Shown here piece by piece: positions 40,408 to 48,172 of a stretch of DNA of 64,000 nucleotides. Source of the stretch: Acidobacteriota bacterium. GTDB lineage: Bacteria > Acidobacteriota > Terriglobia > Bryobacterales > Bryobacteraceae. The notes under the pieces were generated by a model. That model did not search any database, had not been told where the DNA came from, and saw nothing but the letters and a program-made list of their open reading frames with translations. The DNA is taken from positions 1 to 64,000 of the forward strand of contig JAEZIJ010000187.1 in assembly GCA_023436715.1 (NCBI GenBank). The letters run 5' to 3'. A program made the translations under genes and the position numbers. The stretch's first letter is position 1, and each line of letters begins with the position of its first letter.

Positions 40408-42898
40408 CATGGAGCGGCTTGCGGCAGCCTTCGAGCACCATCAGGCCGGACGCCTCGATCAGGCCGAGGCGATCTACCGTGAGATTCTCACTTGCGAGCC
40501 GCCGGGCGCCGATGCTCACCACCTTTTGGGGATGCTCCTCTGGCAGCGCGGAGACGCGGAGAGCGCGGCGGCGGAGATACGCAAAGCGATCGGCCTCGCG
40601 CCGGCGGTCGCGCCGTTTCACAACAACCTCGGCCTGGTACTCGATTCGGCGGAGCGGCACAGGGAAGCCGAGGATTGCTTCGGCGCCGCCATCGGACTGG
40701 CTCCGACATACGCGGAGGCGCACTTCAACCTCGGCCGTGCGCTCGAACGCGAGCGGCGGTTTCCCGAGGCAGCCAGCGCGTACCGCGAAGCGCTCAGGCT
40801 CAAGCCCGGCTTAGTTGAAGCGCGGCACCGGCTTGGCTGCGCCTTGCTGGCGGCGGGGGAGATAGCGGAGGCGGTCCGGGAATTCGAGGGCGTGCTGGCC
40901 GGGGCGCCGGATCACCTCGAAGCCAACGTCAACGTGAGCGTCGCGCTGAAGCAGCAGGGCCGCTATCAGGAAGCTGCCGATTACTGCCAGCGCGCAATGG
41001 CGATCAATGCTGAATCGGCCGAGGCCCATGCGAATCTCGGCGCGGTTCTGCTCAATCTCGGGCAATTGGACGAGGCCGAACGGGCATGCCGCGAGGCGCT
41101 GCGCCTCAAGCCGGGCCTGGGGGAGGCTTACTGCAACCTGGGCGCGATTCTGCTCAAGCGGGAGCGGACTGAAGAAGCGCGCGAGTGTTGCGAAGCGGCC
41201 TTGCGGAGCAACCCCGATTCCCCGGAAACGCACAATAATCTGGGGAACGTGCTGCGCGCGCAACACGAGCTTGAAGGCGCCCGCGCCTGCTACGAACGTG
41301 CGATCGCCGCCGGCCCTCGCTACTTCGAGGCCTGGCTGAACCTCAGCGTCGCGCTGAAGGACGTCGACCGGCACGAGGACGCGATCGCCGCGGCCCGGCG
41401 GGCGATTTCGCTGCGGCCCGAATCGGCCGAAGCTCACAACAACCTCGGGGATTTGCTGCGAGGCCAGGGCCGGATCGAAGAAGCGCAGTCCCGTTTCCGC
41501 GAGGCGATCCGCTGCCGGCCCGACCTGCCGGAGCCTCACGTGAACCTGGCCGGCACGCTGAAAGACCAGGGCCGTCTGGAAGAGGCGCTCGCCGAATCCC
41601 GCGAGGCGCTGGAGCTGGATCCCAAGAGCACCGGCCCGTTCTCGAACTTCTTCTTCTATCTTCACTACGCGGACCTGTGCCCGCCTGAGATGGCCTTCGA
41701 GGAACACCGCCGCTGGGGCGAACGGCACCGCGCATTGGCCGCGGAGGCCCCCGAGCGCCGCCTGCGCGTCGGCTACGTCTCGCCGGATTTCCGCGGCCAC
41801 TCGGTCGCCTATTTCGTCGAGCCGGTCGTTGCGGCACACAACCGCGATGCGGTTGAGGTGTACTGTTATTCGAATGTCGCACGCCCGGATGCGGTCACTC
41901 GCCGCTTCCAGTCGCTGGCGGATCACTGGCGGGACATCCACGGCCTGCGCGATTCGGAAGCGGCCGACCTGATCCGCGAGGACCGCATCGACATCCTCGT
42001 AGACCTGGCCGGGCACACAGCCGGCAGCAGGCTGCTGGTCTTCGCGCGCAAGCCCGCGCCCGTGCAGGCGACCTGGTGCGGCTACCCTGCGACAACGGGC
42101 CTTGCGGCAATCGACTATCGGATCACGGATGCGCTCGCCGACCCGCCCGGCGTGACCGACCGATTCCACACCGAGCGGCTCGTGCGTCTGCCCGGCGCGT
42201 TTCTCTGCTACGGACCGCCCGCGGATGCTCCCGTCGTTTCGGATCTTCCGTCGCGCTCGAACGGCCGCATCACCTTCGGCTGCTTCAACTTCCTCGCCAA
42301 GGTGACGCCGCAAATCATAGCGGCATGGTCGGCCCTGCTGGAGGCGGTTCCCGGCTCGCGGCTGGTTATCAAATCCGCTCCTCTCGTTGATGAATCGACC
42401 CGCCGGCTTGTGTGGGAGCGCTTCAAGGCGCACGGGGCGGACCCGGAGCGAGTCGAACTGCTCGGCCCCGTCACGCCGGACGAGCACCTCAATACGTATC
42501 ACCGCATCGACATCGCGCTCGACACGTTCCCGTACCACGGCACGACGACCACGTTCGAGGCGTTGTGGATGGGGGTGCCGGTAGTGACCATGGCCGGCAG
42601 GACACACGCGTCCCGCGTGGGCGTAAGCGTGCTCGAGAATGCCGGGCTCGGGGACTGGGTGGCGGGGTCGCTTGAAGAATACGTCGCGCTAGCCGCGGCG
42701 AAGGCGCGCCGCCCGGATCTGCTAGGCGAGTTGCGCGCGGGGCTGCGGGACCGTCTTCGACGATCGCCGCTGACCGATGCGGCGCTGTTCACATCGCGCC
42801 TGGAAGAGGCATATCGCCGGATGTGGCGGAACTGGTGTCTCGATCAAAACCAATCGGAGGTAGACCGGAGTGCCGGAATGCTCTGTTCGCGAAGCTGA
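40400..42898 (+). CDS. TPR/GT41 SPINDLY-type protein (O-GlcNAc-transferase-like), paralogue 2
   Basis: 832 aa from GTG at 40400 (GGAGGAG about five to seven bases upstream); ATG at 40409 is the alternative. TPR repeats run to about 415. The GT41 region has SPDFRGHSVAYFVEP near 461, DILVDLAGHTAGSRLLVFA, WCGYPATTGLAAIDYRITD, SRLVIKSAPLVD and RIDIALDTFPYHGTTTTFEA. It is clearly paralogous to the preceding gene yet diverged across the TPR region, as expected if the two recognise different acceptors. Stop overlaps the methyltransferase start by 29 bases. Confidence 0.9.
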   Translation: MPDMERLAAAFEHHQAGRLDQAEAIYREILTCEPPGADAHHLLGMLLWQRGDAESAAAEIRKAIGLAPAVAPFHNNLGLVLDSAERHREAEDCFGAAIGLAPTYAEAHFNLGRALERERRFPEAASAYREALRLKPGLVEARHRLGCALLAAGEIAEAVREFEGVLAGAPDHLEANVNVSVALKQQGRYQEAADYCQRAMAINAESAEAHANLGAVLLNLGQLDEAERACREALRLKPGLGEAYCNLGAILLKRERTEEARECCEAALRSNPDSPETHNNLGNVLRAQHELEGARACYERAIAAGPRYFEAWLNLSVALKDVDRHEDAIAAARRAISLRPESAEAHNNLGDLLRGQGRIEEAQSRFREAIRCRPDLPEPHVNLAGTLKDQGRLEEALAESREALELDPKSTGPFSNFFFYLHYADLCPPEMAFEEHRRWGERHRALAAEAPERRLRVGYVSPDFRGHSVAYFVEPVVAAHNRDAVEVYCYSNVARPDAVTRRFQSLADHWRDIHGLRDSEAADLIREDRIDILVDLAGHTAGSRLLVFARKPAPVQATWCGYPATTGLAAIDYRITDALADPPGVTDRFHTERLVRLPGAFLCYGPPADAPVVSDLPSRSNGRITFGCFNFLAKVTPQIIAAWSALLEAVPGSRLVIKSAPLVDESTRRLVWERFKAHGADPERVELLGPVTPDEHLNTYHRIDIALDTFPYHGTTTTFEALWMGVPVVTMAGRTHASRVGVSVLENAGLGDWVAGSLEEYVALAAAKARRPDLLGELRAGLRDRLRRSPLTDAALFTSRLEEAYRRMWRNWCLDQNQSEVDRSAGMLCSRS

Positions 42899-43655
42899 CG
42901 CCGCCACCTTGAAAGAAGGCGTGTCGCGATTTCCGTACTGGTATCACCGAATCGAACTGCCGGGCGGCGTAGTGACACCCGGATGGGCTCCCATCAGCCG
43001 GGAGGCCTACCGCGTGCCCGCAGACCTAACGGGAAAGACCGTGCTCGACGTGGGCGCCTGGGACGGTTTCTGGACATTCGAGGCGCTCCGCCGCGGGGCG
43101 AAGCGCGTTCTGGCCGTCGATGATTTCTCGGACTACCTCGGCTCGTTGAAGGAGTCCGACCGGCGCGCCTGGGAGACGTTCGATTTCTGCCGCGAAGCGC
43201 TGGGCTACGGCGAAGACCGCTGCGGGCGGCGGGAGATGTCCGTTTACGAAATTACGGAGGATCTGGTTGGCCGCTTCGACGTGGTTTTCTGTTTCGGCAC
43301 GCTCTACCATCTGCGGCATCCGCTGCTTGCGCTCGACCGGCTGAGCGCCGTGTGCGATGGCGAGATTTACGTGGAATCGGCCATTCTCGACGATTTCAGC
43401 CCGTACCGCGGCGGTCTTGGCCAGGGGTATGCAGGCGGGCAGATGGTCGCCGAATTCTACCCTGAAGACCAATACGGAGGCAACCACACGAACTGGTGGG
43501 TTCCCACGGTGCATTGCCTCGCGCACATGGTCCGCGCGGCGGGGTTCAATCCGGTGGAGGCCTGGAAACTGACCGATCAGCCGAACCACCTGGCACATTG
43601 CCGCGGCTTCGCCCGCGGCTCGAAGACGAAAGGGTGCGATGTTCGGAATTCTTGA
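42870..43655 (+). CDS. SAM-dependent methyltransferase (CmoB/DUF1698-like)
   Basis: 261 aa with GTG start preceded by GGAGG. Rossmann methyltransferase of the CmoB/DUF1698 type: VLDVGAWDGFWTFEALRRGA is the SAM-binding motif I, then FCFGTLYHLRHPLLALDRL is motif IV, and a C-terminal GGNHTNWWVPTVHCLAHMVR segment. CmoB proper modifies tRNA wobble uridine, but many homologues in glycan clusters methylate sugars. Between the glycosyltransferases and FkbM, sugar methylation is the likelier role. Overlaps the preceding gene by 29 bases and the next by 17. Confidence 0.83.
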   Translation: MPECSVREADAATLKEGVSRFPYWYHRIELPGGVVTPGWAPISREAYRVPADLTGKTVLDVGAWDGFWTFEALRRGAKRVLAVDDFSDYLGSLKESDRRAWETFDFCREALGYGEDRCGRREMSVYEITEDLVGRFDVVFCFGTLYHLRHPLLALDRLSAVCDGEIYVESAILDDFSPYRGGLGQGYAGGQMVAEFYPEDQYGGNHTNWWVPTVHCLAHMVRAAGFNPVEAWKLTDQPNHLAHCRGFARGSKTKGCDVRNS

Positions 43656-44520
43656 ATTCCTGACACCGCCGCCCCAGATCCGGGTGATTGACGTCGGCGC
43701 GCGGTGTGACCCGGAGTGCCCGGAGGTCTACCTTCCGTTGGTGCGGGCGGGCTGTGCCAGCGTGCTCGGATTCGAGCCGAACCGGGCGGAGTGCGACCGG
43801 CTGAACTCCTCCGGGGAGCCCGGGCGCAGGTATCTGCCCTACGCCATTGGCGAAGGAGACCGCCGCACGCTGCGCGTCTGTGCGGATTCCCGGACGTCCT
43901 CGCTCTACGAGCCGAACGCACCCTTGCTCGCATATTTCAACAATCTTGCGGAGCCTTGCCGCGTAGTGGACCGGGTTGAGGTCCGGACGGTGGCGCTCGA
44001 CGCGATCGAAGAGGCGCGGGGAGCGGACTACCTGAAGCTGGACGTTCAGGGCGCGGAGGCCGACGTGCTGCGGGGCGCGCGGAACGTATTGGAAGACGTG
44101 CTGGTGGTACACGCCGAGGTCGAATTCGTCCCGCTCTACCGGGACCAGCCGCTATTCGGCGATATCGACGCCCTGCTGCGCGCGCACGGTTTCCTGTTCC
44201 ACAAGTTTCCCGGATTCGCCAGCCGCGCCTTTCGGCCCATCGTGGTGAATGGCGATCTCAACCGGGGGCTGAGCCAGATGCTGTGGGCCGAGGCGGTCTA
44301 CGTGAAGAGCTTCCTGGCCTTCGACCGGCTCGAAGCGGCTAAGCTACTGAAACTGGCGGTGATTCTGCACGAAGTCTACGGGTCCTACGACCTGTGCGCG
44401 CTGGCGCTTCGGCACTACGATGCGCGGCTTGCGGACGCTTACGTCCAGAAACTGGTGGGCAGGCCGGAAAAAAATATTCAAGCCGGAGGCAGCCGTTCCG
44501 ATACGCATTGTGAAGGCTGA
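43639..44520 (+). CDS. FkbM-family methyltransferase
   Basis: 293 aa. FkbM-type fold: VIDVGARCDPECPEVYLPLV (SAM motif I region), LGFEPNRAECDRLN, VRTVALDAIE, then YLKLDVQGAEADVLRGARN, the hallmark of the family, and VHAEVEFVPLYRDQPLFGD. FkbM enzymes O-methylate sugars or polyketides. It is the last gene before flagellin, so methylation of the flagellin glycan is probable. A sigma-28-like promoter for flagellin overlaps its 3' end. Confidence 0.85.
   Translation: MFGILEFLTPPPQIRVIDVGARCDPECPEVYLPLVRAGCASVLGFEPNRAECDRLNSSGEPGRRYLPYAIGEGDRRTLRVCADSRTSSLYEPNAPLLAYFNNLAEPCRVVDRVEVRTVALDAIEEARGADYLKLDVQGAEADVLRGARNVLEDVLVVHAEVEFVPLYRDQPLFGDIDALLRAHGFLFHKFPGFASRAFRPIVVNGDLNRGLSQMLWAEAVYVKSFLAFDRLEAAKLLKLAVILHEVYGSYDLCALALRHYDARLADAYVQKLVGRPEKNIQAGGSRSDTHCEG
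44478..44504 (+). promoter_or_regulatory. candidate sigma-28 (FliA) promoter for flagellin
   Basis: TCAAGCCG - 11 bases - TCCGATAC, matching the FliA pattern TAAAGTTT-N11-GCCGATAA best at the -10 element (CCGATA). It lies inside the 3' end of the FkbM gene and would start transcription near 44511, giving a leader of about 60 bases that contains both CsrA sites. Confidence 0.45.
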
Positions 44521-44528
44521 GAAGCCGA

Positions 44529-44547
44529 CCCCGGCAGGATGCCGGGG
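44529..44547 (+). promoter_or_regulatory. CsrA-binding hairpin 1 in the flagellin leader
   Basis: A perfect 8-bp stem (CCCCGGCA / TGCCGGGG) holds the trinucleotide GGA as its whole loop. GGA in a hairpin loop is the preferred CsrA target. It lies 25 bases upstream of a second GGA site. Confidence 0.7.
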
Positions 44548-44558
44548 CACCTTAAAAA

Positions 44559-44567
44559 ACAGGATGT
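44559..44567 (+). promoter_or_regulatory. CsrA-binding site 2 over the flagellin Shine-Dalgarno
   Basis: ACAGGATGT matches the core of the CsrA consensus (ACARGGAUGU-type). The AGGA inside it is also the only ribosome-binding site, nine bases before the fliC ATG, so CsrA binding would block translation initiation. Confidence 0.7.
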
Positions 44568-44573
44568 GACCTC

Positions 44574-46085
44574 ATGTCGTTCTCAATCGTTACCAATGTC
44601 GCCTCGATGATTGCGCAGGAAAATCTTCGGGTGAACAACGAATTCCAGGCGAGGACCATCAACCGCCTGACGTCCGGCTACCGCATCAACGCATCGGGCG
44701 ACGACGCCGCCGGCCTGGCGGTTGCCAACAAGTTCCGCAGCGACATCGCCGAACTGGTGCAGGGCGTTCGCAACGCCAATGACGGCATCAGCACGCTTCA
44801 GATCGTCGATGGCGGGTTGAACAATATCTCCAAGATCATGGACCGGCTGAAGACGCTGGCCACGCAATCCGGCTCGACGACTTTCACCGGCAACCGCACA
44901 ACGCTGAACAACGAGTACCAGGCGCTGCTGTCGGAAATCAACCGGCAGGCGTCCAACATCGGCCTGGTGTCCGGCGGGACGAACAACTCGCTGATCGAGG
45001 TCTACATCGGCGGCGGCAGCACGGCGGCGAACGCGAAGGTGCAGGTTGACCTGAGCGGGACGTCGAACCGCGTGGATTCGACCTCGCTCGGTATCGGCGC
45101 GACCAGCATCTCCGGCGGCGGCACGACCGTTGGGGGCCGCGATCTGAACAACAGCGCCAACAAGTTCCTGACGGGGGCGGGCGTGGAGCAGGTGTTCACG
45201 TTCGCGCTGTACGATTCAAACGCGGCGGCGACCACGAGCGTTGCGGTCACCGTCACCGGCGGCACCGACGGAGTTGCGGGCGCGGTCGTGCTGAGCCAGC
45301 TCAACTCGGGCCTGGCGAGCTACGGTATTTCAGCGGTCGCGGACAAGGACGGCTCTCTGGCCTTCGGCGGAACGCGCGCATTCTCGGTGAGCGTGGGCGC
45401 GCCCACGGCGGCCGGCACGGACGGCATCAATGCGGGCAGCAATGCCGTGGCGGACAACTCCGGCATGTACCGCATGGCCAGCGCCGTGATGAGCGCGGTT
45501 ACCGCCGCGTCCTCGGCTGAAACGCTGACCTTCCAGAACGCGAGCGGGTCGGCGACCGTCACCCTGAGCGAAACGACGGGCGACACGGTGGCACACGCCG
45601 TGGCCGCAATCAACGCCGCCACAGCTTCGCTCGGCATCTACGCCCTGGAATCCTACGCGACCGGCAACGGGCTTGCGATCCAAAGCTCCAGCAGCTTCAC
45701 CGTGACCTCGTACAGCGGAGAAGCGAGCAACGGTCTGTTCGCCACCAGCGGCTTGAACAAGGCCACCATTACAAATCCGGACTCCACGGCAACCACCACC
45801 GGAAACGCCCTGGCGGCCATCGCGGCGTTGACGTCCGCGGTTAGCAACCTGGGCATGGTGCAGGGCAAAGTCGGAACCGGGCAGAACAAGTTGCAGTATG
45901 CCATCAACCTGGCCCAGTCGCAGATCAGCAGTTTCTCGGCCGCCGAATCGCGCATCCGCGATGCAGACGTCGCGGCCGAAGCGGCGAACCTGACCAAGGC
46001 GCAGGTGATGCAGCAGGCATCGCTGGCAGCCATGGCCCAGGCCAACTCGGCGCCCCAGGCTGTGCTGGCCCTCCTCAGGGGCTAA
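44574..46085 (+). CDS. fliC: flagellin
   Basis: 503 aa. Both conserved ends are present: N-terminal D0/D1 (INRLTSGYRINASGDDAAGL, then GVRNANDGISTLQIVDGGL) and C-terminal D1/D0 (AAESRIRDADVAAEAANLT, then QVMQQASLAAMAQAN). The variable centre (about 130-430) is rich in Ser, Thr, Ala and Gly, a suitable surface for O-glycosylation. The leader holds two CsrA sites. Flagellin is exported by the flagellar type III apparatus, none of which is in this window. The upstream genes make it the likely acceptor of GT41-type glycosylation. Confidence 0.95.
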   Translation: MSFSIVTNVASMIAQENLRVNNEFQARTINRLTSGYRINASGDDAAGLAVANKFRSDIAELVQGVRNANDGISTLQIVDGGLNNISKIMDRLKTLATQSGSTTFTGNRTTLNNEYQALLSEINRQASNIGLVSGGTNNSLIEVYIGGGSTAANAKVQVDLSGTSNRVDSTSLGIGATSISGGGTTVGGRDLNNSANKFLTGAGVEQVFTFALYDSNAAATTSVAVTVTGGTDGVAGAVVLSQLNSGLASYGISAVADKDGSLAFGGTRAFSVSVGAPTAAGTDGINAGSNAVADNSGMYRMASAVMSAVTAASSAETLTFQNASGSATVTLSETTGDTVAHAVAAINAATASLGIYALESYATGNGLAIQSSSSFTVTSYSGEASNGLFATSGLNKATITNPDSTATTTGNALAAIAALTSAVSNLGMVQGKVGTGQNKLQYAINLAQSQISSFSAAESRIRDADVAAEAANLTKAQVMQQASLAAMAQANSAPQAVLALLRG

Positions 46086-46118
46086 TCCGATTGTTCGTAG
46101 CGTAAAAGCTACTTAACC

Positions 46119-46157
46119 CCGTGGCCGGGAGGCGCGACACGCGCTTTCCGGCCGCGG
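46119..46157 (+). terminator. strong hairpin between fliC and fliD
   Basis: Stem CCGTGGCCGG paired with CCGGCCGCGG (one G-T pair), with an inner GCGCG-ACA-CGCGC hairpin. It is followed by CTGTTTCGTT, a weak U tract. It probably reduces read-through from fliC to fliD, giving more flagellin than cap, or stabilises the fliC mRNA. Confidence 0.5.
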
Positions 46158-46179
46158 CTGTTTCGTTAAGGGAGCGACA

Positions 46180-47511
46180 ATGGCCAATAACACGATCTTC
46201 TCCGGTTCCAGCCGGTACTCCTCGGATTTCACAGCAATCATCGACCGGGCGGTAGCCATTGCGTCCCTGCCCCTGACGCAACTGAAGGGCATGAAGCAGA
46301 GGCTCCAGGACCAGTCGAGCGCGATCGAGTCGCTGAATTCGAAAGTCACGGCCGTGCAGAACGCAATCTCGAGCCTGAACAACGCGGCCGGCCTCGATTC
46401 GTTTTCGACCTCCGTTTCAAACGGCTCAGTGCTGAGCGCGTCCGTCGGCTCGGGAGCTTTCAACGGCTCCTATACCATTGAGGTGACGAGTCTGGGCGCG
46501 TACAGCACCGCGATGAGCAAGGACGGGCTCGTAAAGGTCGCGGACCCCGCCAAAGAAAGCATAAGCGCGAGTCCCAATCCGTCCTACACGTTGAACGGAA
46601 CCACAATCACGCCGGCGTCGAATACGCTGAACTCCCTGGCCGCGGCCATCAACGACGCGGGGCTCGACGTACAAGCCACGGTGGTCAATATCGGGTCCGG
46701 CTCCGCGCCGGATTACCGGCTTGCGCTTCAGAGCACAAAGCTGGGGGCGGTCGCGATGCAGTTGAATGACGGAACCGCGGACCTGTTCTCTACGGATCCT
46801 CCAAACGGCTCCAAGGCGACTTACAAAATCAACGGCGTCGATGCTCTGCCGAGCGACTCGCGCACCATCACCGTTGGTCCGGGCATCACGGCGAACCTGT
46901 CCGGCGAGGGCAAGGCTACGGTGACAGTCAGCCGCTCCACAGCCGCGATTACGAACGCAATCACATCGCTTGTGAACTCCTACAACGCGGCGGTGAGCGA
47001 ACTCGACAAGCACCGCGGCATCAATGGTGGCGCGCTTACGGGACAGGGTCTGGTTGCCGCGATTTCGGAATCGCTCCGGTCGGTAGGCCAATTCGCCGCC
47101 GGAGAGGGCGAGATCACCTCGCTCACCGACCTTGGAGTCAACTTCGATCAGGAGGGCAGAATGTCGTTCGACACGGCCACGTTCGCCAGCGCGACCAGCG
47201 GCAAGTTCGACCAGTTGCTCTCGTTTCTGGGGCGCTCGACCAGCGGCGGATTCCTCAAAGCCGCCACAGGGATTCTCGACGGGCTCGAGAACGCCACGGA
47301 CGGACTCATCACTACGGCGGCGAATTCCGTTGCAATGGAGATCGCGGCCGAGGGAGACCGCATCGCGGAGAACGAACTTCGTATCGACAACCTGCGCCAA
47401 AGCCTCACCGAGCAGATGGCGGCCGCGGACGCGCTCATCGCGTCTCTCGAGCAGCAGGCGAATTACATCACCCAGATGTTCGAGTCGATGCGGATGAATT
47501 CGAAGGGTTAA
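46180..47511 (+). CDS. fliD: flagellar filament cap FliD
   Basis: 443 aa. The N-terminal FliD_N region (SSDFTAIIDRAVAIASLPLT, then LKGMKQRLQDQSSAIESLNS) and the C-terminal helical region (EGDRIAENELRIDNLRQSL, ending NYITQMFESMRMNSKG) frame a variable centre. FliD caps the filament and folds exported flagellin. A GGGAG ribosome-binding site precedes the ATG. It follows flagellin and precedes a small ORF. Confidence 0.93.
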   Translation: MANNTIFSGSSRYSSDFTAIIDRAVAIASLPLTQLKGMKQRLQDQSSAIESLNSKVTAVQNAISSLNNAAGLDSFSTSVSNGSVLSASVGSGAFNGSYTIEVTSLGAYSTAMSKDGLVKVADPAKESISASPNPSYTLNGTTITPASNTLNSLAAAINDAGLDVQATVVNIGSGSAPDYRLALQSTKLGAVAMQLNDGTADLFSTDPPNGSKATYKINGVDALPSDSRTITVGPGITANLSGEGKATVTVSRSTAAITNAITSLVNSYNAAVSELDKHRGINGGALTGQGLVAAISESLRSVGQFAAGEGEITSLTDLGVNFDQEGRMSFDTATFASATSGKFDQLLSFLGRSTSGGFLKAATGILDGLENATDGLITTAANSVAMEIAAEGDRIAENELRIDNLRQSLTEQMAAADALIASLEQQANYITQMFESMRMNSKG

Positions 47512-47513
47512 CC

Positions 47514-47783
47514 GTGGACACCAACAGAGCACTAAGGGATGAGTTCCGGCGCGCGGTCTCGGCAGGGCTGTATTCGAAGGCTCAGGCGCTGATCGCCGAG
47601 TATTGCCGTGGTCTGGCGAGTGGCCCGGCGCTCAGTGAAGCCGCGGAACTGATCGAGTGGGCCCGAAGGACAACGCTCGCGGCTCGCGCCGCGGCCGCCG
47701 CACAGCTTGCTTCCCTGCCCGCCAACATGCCGGGCTATCGCGCCCAGACGCCGGCGCGGCACACGTGGGAAATCGAGGGCTGA
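47514..47783 (+). CDS. small helical protein downstream of fliD (possible FliS/FliT-type chaperone)
   Basis: 89 aa, GTG start two bases after the fliD stop. Helical and charged (RALRDEFRRAVSAGLYSKAQ, then ELIEWARRTTLAARAAAAAQ). It sits where fliS and fliT usually lie but shows no strong similarity to either. A secretion chaperone for FliD or flagellin is inferred from position and size. Confidence 0.6.
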   Translation: MDTNRALRDEFRRAVSAGLYSKAQALIAEYCRGLASGPALSEAAELIEWARRTTLAARAAAAAQLASLPANMPGYRAQTPARHTWEIEG

Positions 47784-47786
47784 CCG

Positions 47787-48164
47787 CTACTGGTGCGCCG
47801 AGTAGGGCGGCTGCGGCGGATTCAGCTTGACCTCTATCGTTTTCTCTTCCTCGCTGACTTCGAAAGTCTTCCCAAACGTCTGGTAGCCCTTCGCAATCAC
47901 CTGGATGAGGATTTTTCCCTGAGGAATGGTCGGGACCTTGGCCACGCCTTCCTGGTTGGTGCGCATCTCCCACTTGGTGATTACGTTCTTGCCGAACTTC
48001 ACAATCGATCGGCCTTCCACGAACCGTACCACGACGCTGGCGCGTTCGACAGGTTTGTCGTTGAGGTTCTTGACCTCGACGCGAAGCCTGGTCATGGGAG
48101 TTTCGGCGCGCACGGGCAGCAGCAATGCACAAAAGACAGCGGCTAATAGTGCAAGACTTCGCAT
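47787..48164 (-). CDS. secreted protein with carboxypeptidase-regulatory-like domain
   Basis: 125 aa from the ATG at 48164; a much longer upstream frame is antisense to hpnE and is spurious. Signal peptide MRSLALLAAVFCALLLPVRA. One beta-sandwich of the transthyretin/CarboxypepD-reg type (VKNLNDKPVERASVVVRF, then TNQEGVAKVPTIPQGKILIQ). It could be a periplasmic or surface protein. It lies downstream of hpnE on the minus strand and converges on the flagellar genes. Confidence 0.72.
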   Translation of the reverse strand: MRSLALLAAVFCALLLPVRAETPMTRLRVEVKNLNDKPVERASVVVRFVEGRSIVKFGKNVITKWEMRTNQEGVAKVPTIPQGKILIQVIAKGYQTFGKTFEVSEEEKTIEVKLNPPQPPYSAHQ

Positions 48165-48172
48165 ACGGACGA

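Noticed and set aside
33814..42898. CRISPR-like or tandem DNA repeats
   Set aside because: The periodic similarity is protein-level TPR repetition of about 34 codons; there is no exact short repeat with unique spacers.
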